A stretch of 64,000 nucleotides of DNA from Enoplolaimus lenunculus (lineage: Eukaryota; Nematoda; Enoplea; Enoplida; Thoracostomopsidae): the NCBI GenBank assembly GCA_030248215.1, contig JASANG010001277.1, positions 1 through 64,000 on the forward strand, given 5' to 3'. Shown piece by piece: positions 23,170-35,100 of the stretch (its first letter is position 1; every line of letters starts with the position of its first letter). Below the pieces are notes generated by a model. It searched no databases. It saw nothing but the letters and a program-made list of their open reading frames with translations, and had not been told where the DNA came from. A program made the position numbers and the translations under genes.

Positions 23170-26100
23170 GTAGGTACCGTAGTCTTTATTCTGAACTTAG
23201 GTCTTCGACTTTTCTCATTGAAGCTCGGAGTTTCGCGAAGCGTTTTATGTTTTGTACTTGGGGGTCGAAAGGTGGATGTCCGTCTGTCCGTCCGAAGAGA
23301 ATCTCAGGAACGGCTGAACCGATTTTGATAAACTTTTTTGATGGCTACCTCCAAAACCGACAATTGAATGTTAGCTAATAGCTAATTTGCATATTAGCTT
23401 AATTGACAAGACAAAATTAGGACTTTTGAAATTATTTCAATATTTATTAGGGTTTACTGAAGGTTTTTTGGTGCGAGGAATCTGAATAAATTGTTTACCA
23501 ACGTGTAAACCCGATAACTGAGTTGTTAGCTAATAGATAATTTGCATATTAGCATAGTTTATAAGCCTAAATTAGGGTTTTTTACAATATTTCACTAAGC
23601 AATATAATTTCAGCACTAAAGGGTTTTTAGGTGCGAGGAATTTGAATAAATTGTATACAAACATCCAAAACCGATAATTGAATAGTTAGCTAATAGCTAA
23701 TTTGCATATTGGCTTAATTGACAAGTCAAAACTAGGACATTCTAAATTATTACAGTAATTATTAGAATTTACTGAAGGTTTTTGGGTGCGAGGAATCTGA
23801 ATAAATTGTTTACATACCTCCAAAAACGATAATTGAATAGTTAGCTGATAGCTAATTTGCATATTAGCTTAATTGACGAGACAAAATTAGGACTTTTGAA
23901 ATTATTTCAATATTTATTAGGGTTTACTGAAGGTTTTTTGGTGCGAGGAATTTGAATAAATTGTTTACCAACGTGTAAACCCGTTAACTGAGTTGTTAGC
24001 TAATAGATATTTTGCATATAAGCATAATTGATAAGCCTAAATTAAGCGTTTTTACAATGTTTCACTAATTAATAGGGTTACAAGAATCTAATTTCAGCAA
24101 TAATGGGTTTTTAGATGCGAGAAATTTGAATAAATTGTTTATAAACCTCCAAAACCGATAATTGAATAGTTAGGTAATAACTAATTTGCATATTACCTTA
24201 ATTGCTTACGTGTGTTCGATCTTCGCTCAATAAATGTAGTCCCACTACGACTGGTGTTAATTTGGTAATGAACTAAACCTTAATATTGGAATGGAAGCTA
24301 AAATAATTTTAATTGATGCGCAGTCACGCTGCCATTTTTGCAATGTTTTCTGTTACGGCTACGTTTAAACTGTAATTCTATGATTTTGCAGGAAATTGAA
24401 ATGAAAGCACCAGTATTGAAACAACAACAAGACAGCTATACACAATCGTTAGAAACAATTGAATCGCTCAAAACACAACTTGAAAACGCGGCAGAATTGC
24501 AGCAGCGAACGGTGAACGAGCGAGATGAATTTCATCGACAGCTGGATTATGCTCGGGCTGAAGTTGACCGCTATTCACGAGATAATGCCGATCTTGGTGC
24601 TCAAGTAAGTTACTTTATTTCAGACCCCAAAACTTAAACGGCTTGGCTTGTTCGGAAATGCAGTCGCAGCAAAATATAAAGTAATTTCGTATGTATTCGG
24701 ACCGAAATCATGAATATCCAATATCCGAATGTGGCAGGTTTCACCGGAACTGATTGCGGATGTAGGTTTATACCGGAACTGGATGCAGATTTCAGGGTTA
24801 GCCGGATGTTATACGGGAACCGGATATCTGGTTGGTCCCTGTACTTGAGTGTAGTGCTTTTTTGGAAGAGTTAGATTGTTAATTTGGTCAGAGTAACAAG
24901 TGTAAAACACAAAATTTTAGCCTAGTGGTGAGTGGAAATTTGGAAAAATTCCGTCAGTTGGTGGGTGTCACTGGGTAATAATCGAACACTCGCATATTAT
25001 CAATATCTGCCAAAACCTTGAATTTGCCCGCGTAGGTTTTAAATTCAAACGTAGTAGGGAAGTAGAAAAAGGTGATTTAATTTCAGATACGCCAGCTGGT
25101 GCTGTCTGTGGAAAATTTGCGTAATAACCGAGATGTCTCTCGTGGTTCGGTATCTCCTGCAACGAAGCATCGAACTTCATCAGACGAATTGGTGCTTTTC
25201 AGGTAGGTTATTATTGTACGACGTTACAGATTTATAGATCTCTAATGTTTTCATGCCGACATTTTAAGAAATATCTTTTAAAAATTCAGAAATTATTTAG
25301 ATTGTCTTAATGCCTCAGTGTTTTATATTTTATTCATATAATGACACACCCCCTGATTCCAGCCCTTGACCACGTATGGCAACAGTTTCGTTGGCTTTGA
25401 AGAATTGACTCCAAAGATTTCTAGTTTAGCTGAGGTTATGCTGTTAATAATTTTGCTTAAGGAACATTGACGAGCTACAGTCTACCAACCAGAAGCTGTT
25501 GTCTGCGCTGCGTGCAGCAGAAGACAAGCGAGATGACTTAATTAAAAAGGCACAAGAAGAAAGGTAATTGACTACTGAAAACAATCTTTTGTTATGTATT
25601 GTATTTTAATATGCAATTTTTGCCAAGCGGGAAACTAACACAAATTGTTGTGTGGCGGCAAACAAGTCGAAGTCATATACGTTATGTTTCTTAGGCCAAT
25701 AAACGTACTAAGGGTCCTGAAGCCTTTGCAAATGTTTTCGAATCGATGAAATTATTCAAGAAGCAAGTTAAAGCTTTTAATTTACACGAGCAATAGATGT
25801 ACTTAGAATGGAATTGCATATTTTTTCTTGCTTTGTTTTAAACTATTTCTATTAAGTAAGAATGTCTTTGTTGTGTAGGTAGGCTTTTTATTTAATATAT
25901 TATTGTTGGAATTATTATTATTATTATTTATAGCGTCGCTTCAATAAAGCATGAATTGAAACTTGCAATCGAGGAAGTCGAAAGCCTGAAAGATCATCGC
26001 TCGAAACAGAACACAATTATTGAAGCGCTGTCTGTGCAACGTGATAAATACAAAACGTTGCTAGAAGAGAGACCAGAGCAATCGGTAACTACAACTTTGT

Positions 26101-29100
26101 GTAAATGGCGTTTTTGTTTTAATCATTCTGTCTTTGTTCTTTTGTTCCAGTATTTTTGATTTTATTGTTCTGTTCAGCTATTGGATGTTAAAGATATGTG
26201 TTAGGATACATTGTGACATTGTCGTGTGCAATTAACGGACGATAGCGCACTATGATGGGCGTGGTAGGATGGCATTAAAATTACTAGAAGCATAGCGACA
26301 CCTTCAGAATTATGACACAAAACTCGGCGACCTGTTTGGCTAAGAAAGTTTGAGTATTTTATGTTTGTATTGTTTCAGAAGAGTGGCCAAGACAATGTTG
26401 AGACCGCGACCACAGATCAACCTGCTGTCTCCGTTGAAAACACAAGCGCTTTGCGGCTGTTGAATCAGGAGTTTGAGCTTTATAGGAAGGAACGAAAAGA
26501 AACAGAAAAGTTAGTTGTTTTAATTTGTTGTTTGTATGGAATAGGTCATGAATGGTTTGAGCTGATTAAAATTGTTTTAATTAGGATTGTAAGTGTTTGA
26601 TAAGGTGCCTCTGTTGTAAAGTGTCTCACAGAGAGTATAGCGTGGTGTACTTGCACGGTTGGTTTTGTTTAAACAGTCTGTGGTAGCATAATGGATTTGA
26701 AAAAGACATTGGAATGAATTCGAGTAAAAAGTTCGCTTAGTATTGCTGTTTGTTATTTCAAATTATCAATGGCGTTTTCTTCTTTCAGTATGCTCAACGA
26801 GAAAATTGAGAAATTGCAAAAATCGCTTTCTGAAGCACGAGCGCTGAACACTAAATTAAACGCTGAAATAGAATTCCAAGAAGAACGCTTTAAAAGACTA
26901 AATGGTAAGATATTTAGTCTGTTGTTGAAATTGTTTGCTTTTTAAAGTATTGCATAGCGCTAGGGTTGCGCTATACTTTTTTGACGTGCGGCGCCGTCCG
27001 TTACCGTGTGGTGTCGTACACAAATAACTCACATACGATAACGTATGGTGCCGTACAGGTAATGGACGGCGACGGACGGCGCCGTACGGGTGACTAACGG
27101 TGACGGACGGCGCCGGACGTCAAGTATAGCGCAACCCTTAGGAATGATTCTTTGTCGAGATTTTTCGAATATTGAAAGTTTGTTAGTATTTTTTAATGAT
27201 TTTGAATCCATTTAGCAGTTTGAAATAGCTGGAAACCCTATTTTGGTTTTTTATGTTCTAAAATCAATAAGTTTGTTAGGTTCTTGGCACATACTTTGGG
27301 ACGCGAATTAAATTCGTTTTCGAGTGAAATGTGCTAAGCTTATTTAATCGTTTTCGTATCACTAGACACTTTGTAGAAGTCAGCCGTTTTTCAGTTATTT
27401 TTTGTTCCTTTATTATCTTTATTCCTGCAGCGAACACTGAAACGTACAAGAAAGATATCAGCCGGTTGCGAGATAAAAACGAACGCATTGCGGTGTTGAA
27501 CAGCAAACACGAAGAAAATGTGGCCCATTTAACACAAGTACTTTGAAACCTTAGTCGGGTTTTCGGTAGTTATTTAGAAATTTATCTAATTTTTGTTACT
27601 ATATGTACAGTCACGTACAGAAATGAACGCAATCGCCATTGCATTCCGAACTACAATTCAGATCGAGTTCGATCGAGGTTTTACTGCAAGCGTAATATAA
27701 TCGCAACCCCACTTGCATTCTGTTCACTTTTCATTCGTTTTTTAAACGTGGTTGCAACTCACGATTTGAAACGCAACTATGAAGTCGTCTCAACTGATGC
27801 TTAATTCTGTCCGCAGACGCAAGTATGTAGCATTGGTTTTTGTTTTATCTGTGAAAAGTTTTGATGTCCAGTTTAATCCACTCGTGATAGATTCGATAAT
27901 GTTGTTTTTTGTGTAGTCTTGATAGTTTTAGTGTAAAAATATTTATAAAAGTATTTCTGAACTTTATTTGAATTTAGGAACTTTTGGGGGTCAAAGAAAT
28001 GGAGTCCAGGTCAAAAATGGAAATTGACCGACTGAAAGAACGATTGGCACTCGCTGAAGGCAACGTAAAACGTTATCAGTCTGAAAATGAAATGCTAAGG
28101 CAGAATAGCGGGCGCCATGACAAGCTGGTTTCGTCGATACAGGATTTACAGGTACATCAAACGTGCTTTAGTCCCAAAAGTTAAAAATTTAATTCCCGTT
28201 TTGTTTTTAGAATATTTATTTTTACTAACACTTAAGGGCATTTTTTAATTTAATATGATATCCTCACGTAACTGAGAATCGTTTCAAAAATATATGTAGT
28301 ATGCAGTATGCTCGCAGGAACAAGAAAAACAGAAGTGTGCTGGTGTAGTGTTTGGTATAAACTTGGTGTCTGCAACGTTGGTACCATTAGAAAACAGCGA
28401 ATTTTAAACAAATTAAACGCTAAGAAACATAAATTGATTATAAATTACCCGGGAATTTTGTCATTTAACTGGGAGACTGTGAAAATTGATGTTTGTGAGC
28501 GTTGAGTAATAGGTTTTAAGGACCATAGGTGATTTTAACTTTTCGGTTCGGGCGACAAAACCGAAAAATTTCGTTGCTGTTTTTCATGGATGTGAATTAA
28601 GTCCAATTTCAATTTAAATCTAGTTTCTGCTGTGTTGTATGTAGCTTTCACAAAATTTAGAGGTTTTCATTAATGGTTTTGTTCAGTTGTTACGTATTTT
28701 TACAATAGATTTATTAATGGTCCGAGAGTTGTAAAGGATTAATGCGTTAGATTTGTGTATATATAATAAGTTTAACAAAGTTGACTCAAGAAACAGACCG
28801 ATTTAACTTACATCTTTGAAACTCAGCCATTCATTGTTTCTACAAATATTCATTCTTGATAATAATCTCGACGATATCTTTAGCTGTAAATTTGAGTTTC
28901 CTGTGCAACGGAATTATTAAAATTGACTTACACCAGAGATCGATTTATGTGATATTTCTGCAACCGAACTATTGTTGTCTATACGAATATTTCTTGAATT
29001 ATAACTTAATCACACAAGTTCTTTTGAACTATAGAATTTAGTTTCTCCTGCAGCTTAATATTTAAAATCGACTCAATTTCAGGTCGATTTAAGTCATGTA

Positions 29101-32100
29101 CAACCAGGGTGCAACCGTAATTACAATTTACCGGAACAGGAACCGGAACTTGAATAGATTACATTTTCTTTTTTGCAATATTATTGGTGAAATACCCCAA
29201 GTTGAAGATAAATACTCACTTTATCTGCTGTATTGTTTACATTTTCATAATCCACGGAAGCGAAATCTACCTTCGACGGTTTATTTTCGTCCATTATCAA
29301 GGTTTACATACTATACTAATGAAATTTATTTAATTTTTACCCACCGACCACATTTTAATACCGGAATTGTTAATTTCGGTAAAAATTTACCGGAACCGGA
29401 AGGCGAAAAAATGCCGGAAGCGGAATTCCTGTTGCACTCTGGGTCTCGTTGATTTGGTCTCGCTCGAGCATTTATCAAATGCTGGTAAATTTTTAAAAAG
29501 TAGAAGTTAGTTCTAGTGATGCGTGATGAATTAAATTTTGCTATGAATCTTTGAATTTTCACAGTTACGCAGTAATTATTAGCAGAAATTCTGAAAACGC
29601 ACAGAAAACTATGAAAAAACTACTACGTCAAATAACTGAATATGATTTACCAGGTTTAGCAGATTTATCTCGTTATACAAATTTGGTAGGCTGTAAAAGT
29701 TAAAATTCAAACGTAGGGATCGTCCCCCTTATAAAAATTTCTTCAACAAAAATCAGTGTTGGAAAATACAAAAATATATAATTTTTTAGTAAAATATCTT
29801 GATTTCCACCGACAAAATTTAATACCGCAATTTTTAATTCCGGTAGAAATTAATCGGAACCTGAATTGGAAGGTGATAAATGCCGGAACCGAAATTCCGA
29901 TTGCACCCTGTGTACAACTCAGCTATTTTTTTCCGAGTGTTTATACAAATATTTCTTGATAATAACTCGACGATAGTACAGAATCACCGCTTGATTCTGA
30001 ATTCGTATCTTCGTCGTCGGTCCGACGTGAATGATAAATGGTTGTCGTCAGCGCGTATCTGCGACGCTTTAACGCCGGATTTGGCTGACTGCATTTGTGA
30101 GCACATTTTGTGGCAAGTAACGCCAGTCCGTTGCTGCATAGTATTGATTTCAGTTCGTTACGAATTAAACTGTTGCACCAGTAGTATATACAACAGCGTA
30201 GGATTCCGTTCACAACAAATAATAGGTTGCTTACGTCGCTTGCGATTGCGTGGACTGTTGTTGTTGTTGTTGTTGTTGTTGCTGGAGTTACTATTGTTGC
30301 TGTTATTAATGTCGCAACAGTTACTGATGGTGTTGTTGTAGTTATTGCTATTGTTGTTGCTATTGTTGTAGCTATTGTTGATGTTGTTGCATAATGTTGT
30401 TGCGATGATAATTGTTGAATGATGGCAGTTGTTGTTTGATCTGTTGCCAATAATATTGCGTCGTTTATTACTGTTGGCTCAATTTCGTCTCTTGAAACAT
30501 CGCGGTCGTTACCGGCGACTGATGCTGGTGCCATGCTATGGTGAGTGGACATTTCGATTTGGTCAGCGATTCCGATAATCAGTTGTAGGACGTTCGTGAC
30601 CAGATACGACGACACGACCCATATGACCATGCGTGTAGTGTTGCGAAACAGTTTTTTGCGTTCAATTGCATCTTTAATTGAAAAAAAATAAAAATGTTTT
30701 GAGGATTTTTAAATTTTAATTTTAGTTGAAATGACATTGTTTACGATCTGTTTCTCCGTCAGATATTGACTGAATTTTGTAGTTCTGCAGAATAACCAAG
30801 ATTGCAGAAATCTGTGTTGGATGGTTGCATACCAGAGATTCTTACGCAAAGCCGTATGCTCAAGAAGTGATTAGACATTTGTCATTAGCATGATTATTTC
30901 AAGGGGCGACACGGGTCGTGTATTTTGGCACTTGGCTGTGTGAAAATTAGTTTGAGAGGCGACTTACCTCGAATTGCTTCATAGTTAGAAGCCATTGGAG
31001 CAAGTACGTACTGTGCCTGTTGGGCGAGCATACTTGCAATTCTGCCGCATGTTCGAGCCTAAATTAAAAATTTGACCTTTTGCACAAACAGTAAAATCGT
31101 TGAAGTTGATGTTAAAATTTGATTACGTATACGCACTTTCGTAGATTTACTCAGCAGCTGTTTACACTGAGTTTTGAAATTTGATAAGGAGCGTACAAAC
31201 TGTCGTTACTAATCATGAAATTTTGAAAACAAACAAACGGCAAATCAACGCTAACTTATTTTAATGGGAGTAAAGTTTTTACTGCGGCATTTTTGCCATA
31301 TATTTTTTTCGGAATTAAAGCGGAAAGTGGCTGTTTTGGCGTGAATCGAGATAAATTCTATTCAGTGTAACTTAATTTATTTTTGCTTTGTATACAAATC
31401 AAGTGAACTGTAAACAAAACCAAATGGTTATTCAAATTAATTGGTTGACCAGGTTATGGCTGGTGGCTTAAATATTGTAAACAAAGTAAATATTGCTAAC
31501 CTCGCTGTGAAGTCGCTTTATAATGCACGAATTGAGCACTAATAATAGTGTAAACGGGCATATGGTTTGCAGTATTGTTCGATCAAGTAAAAATAATATT
31601 TTACTTTTCTGCGGCGTCAATGGCACGTCGTATTCAAGTTGATATTCAACTCGACGACCTGTCGATGGGCAGCATTTTTGACGTTTTAGCGTTGCTAAAC
31701 TGTCCCAATGTGTAGCTAATTTGATTACTAGCGCCGATACAATGATAACTGCTATGATGTGAACTCGTTTCTGAGACATCCAATTGTTGCAACGACTGCA
31801 GTTGTATTTGGCGTTTTTATGACTGGTTTGAAATACTGTGACGTATCTGGTGAAATAAACGAATGATTTGTTGGTTTACACATGTGAACGGCAATTTTTG
31901 AGATTCGCAGTATGTTAGCATTCAAGTTTAAAGCCCCATTCACACGTGCAAGTTTTTGCGGCGAGAACTCGCAGCTGCAACTTTGCTTGAAATACTTGTA
32001 GCAGCAAGTATTTTCAAAGGAATATTCCGATTGACCAATCAAACTGTAGGTGCAAGAACTGCGTTCATAGGTGCGAATTAAATTCTATAGCATGAATTCC

Positions 32101-35100
32101 TGTGAATAATTTGCAGCCGCAAGAACTTCAAAGTTGTTTTGTGACCAAAATTGCGCATGCAAGTTGCACTTGTATATTTTTGCTGCAAAAACTTATTATA
32201 TTCATTCAAATCGTTGAACTGAAATTTGAATGAATGTTTTGAGTTCCGGTTCGGTCGGAAGTATTATGCAACATCCACAATAACATGCGTACACCAGGTG
32301 ACTTTTGAGAATACTGAAGCTTTTTTTGCTTCAGTGTTCAAGACACTACCCCTTCAAAAGTCACCTGATGTAAGCATGTTATTGAGGAAGTTGCATTTTA
32401 ATATAGTAAATTTTAAAAATCGCAGTTTATTAGGTTTGAAAACGAAAAACGGCCGACAACGTTGAGAGGGTTACAGCATGCCGGCATTCCATCAGGATCA
32501 TTGCATGTGTAGATAATGTGTGAAAATATTTAAGCTTTTTGACTGAATGGGTTAAGGGAAAGATTGTGAAACAAATTTTCAAAGGAACCTAATTGGCTGG
32601 TGAGAAAATAAAGAATGTCCCCCCCCGCCCTGTATTTTAATTGGCTGGCTGGCTACCAAATAGTTTACCGTTCAATTGTTGTTGCGACTACAAGATACGT
32701 TGAAATGAGCTGTGTAGCGCGTGTAAGCACACGAACAGGACGTATATACCGGGTCCATGCGTAGTATAGCCATAAGTAGTGCGTTTGACGATAAATCGTT
32801 TCCGTTGAATACAACAGTAAGTAACCGATTGCTGTCCAAATATCAAATGCGGCGAGAACACAAAGGTAAAGCAAATACGATTGACGGTGGCTTCTGAAAG
32901 TGTAGCTTGAGTAAGCTTATTATTGGTCATATCAACAGTGGATGATCACGGACAAGAGTATGCAACTGTCGGATTTCGCGTGGCACAAAAAGTGCCGCCA
33001 TGCGTTGCGTTTTTGCTGTACCCTCCTTATTTAGCGGGGGGTCAATGTCCCATGATATAATATTCTGACTGTTTTTAGATTATATACGAAGGCATGGCAT
33101 ATTATGTATTTTTTTCGCTCGCAAATTTCAACCCCCCTCTAAATATGGGGGTCGGCCCAAAAGGCAACATGTGCTGAGTACAATCTTTAGAACACAGACG
33201 GTACCCAGTTGCACACTCTTGTTATGTTATATATCATCCACTGTTGGTGATATGAAAGTGTATAGCACCTACAACAAGCTAACCAAGAATTGCAAATATA
33301 TGTTGTTCCACCGAATTACTGAAAAAACATGCAGCCGACCGTATGAACTGTGTTGCGGTTTCGTCAGAATAAGTGAATAAAATGTGAGGAAAGTGCAACG
33401 AAACACCAGCTGTAAAGCAAGTTGAGTTTTGGCAAAATTTTTGTTTGCTGGTCAATTTTAATCATTAAGCGGACTGGTTCAAAATTTGCCACAAAACCGC
33501 ACAATTATCCCGTTCTTGCGTCTTTCAATGCCTGAACAGGATTTTCCACGAATTCTGACGGGAACACAGGAATTCCGGTTGAACTCTGCTGTATTGATAT
33601 TGGATACGGATATTCCGGTGGTAATATGGTCAAGCGGATAGATTGGTAACGAGATAGGGGAAGCGTTTTACCGTTTTAAAAGAACTCGCAGTAACACAGA
33701 ATTGATCAATGCTGACATCAGCGCAATGGTCGTCCCACAAACGCCAACGAGATAAAATTCAATTTTGTCTAATTTGGCTGTTTTGTTAAGCAAAATGTTA
33801 CAATATGAAGCTTGAAATTGATTAATTATAGGCGTACTGTTAGTATTGTTTACCATATTACGTAGAGGTTAAGTTATGATAAATTATTTTGGCAATATTA
33901 ATGATGATAATAATGGTAAAGGATTTATTATTATTATTATTATTATTATTGTACCAGTTGAATGGGTATTTCGATTGCTTATCATAGTTTTGTTGCGGAA
34001 TTAATTATAAAATTAGCTGAAACGAATGCACATATTTAGCTTGGTTTTAGAGTACGGTCGGATTAAGCTTTGAATTAATCTGATTTGGTGTCCGTGGTGT
34101 ATTACAAGTATTACGTATGTATAGAGAATGTGGAATTTTCATTAGAAATAACCCGTTATTGTCGTTTGAGAGGATTTGACTGTGATATGGGCTTGTGAAT
34201 GGTGGGTATATTTTCAGCGATGGGAATGTAAAACGTGCAGTTCAAAGGTTGTCGGCTAACGAAAATGCAGGTTTTGCGAGCCGCCTCAGTTTGAATGACC
34301 TACCCCCATCAGTTATTATAACGTTTTTAATTAATTATTATATTTTAAAAATACCAAAAAAAACACATTTTTAAAGTCTTGTAAGCTTGTAAATTGAGTG
34401 TAAAAATTGGAAAAACTAAAGTGGTCCGGTATTTTTTGCTTTGCTGCCAAGAAAAGGCAGTAAATGCCTCCGCGTTTCCGCATCCTGTTAAGAGGTAAAC
34501 AATCTTCTGTGTGACCTGAAATGTTTGATATTCCGTCCGATAAGCCGGAGACTAATGCTAAAATACGACCGACCAGGCATACGTTGTTTTTCGGGTCGAG
34601 AAGAAGAAGAAGAAAAACGACAATTAGTTGGATGACGGAAATCAATTATTTCCGCTCTAGTTATCCAGTAAATAATGCTACAAACCAATCAGATTCATTT
34701 GAACGTTTGATAAGCTATGAGATATGCGTACGGCAGAGTGCGCGGATTCTTTTGGGGAAAAATTGTGTATCTAAAAAGTTACTTGAAAGTGTTATCGTTA
34801 GTCATTTTGGTATCACAAGAAAAAGTAAACGAGAATGAAAGCTGTAGACTGTTCCGCTTCCAGATAGCGGTAATTTTTGCTAAGTTGAATTCATTAAAAA
34901 TCGGGTTCATCAGCGTTCCAGATGGAACAAAATTTGTCGGAACAGGAATTGAATCTGTTTGCATGAACCGGAACAGGAACAGTAACCGGAATTTGAAATT
35001 ATTTTCGTCACCGATTTACTGTTTGGCGTTTTAGAAAACTTGCCAAAACAATGCTTAAGTCAATTTTCAGCTATTTCATCGTCAAGTTTTGCAAAAATTT

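Noticed and set aside
29096-29452. 118-codon plus-strand frame
   Set aside because: Lies wholly within the family A element at 29105-29910 and reads through its CCGGAA repeats.
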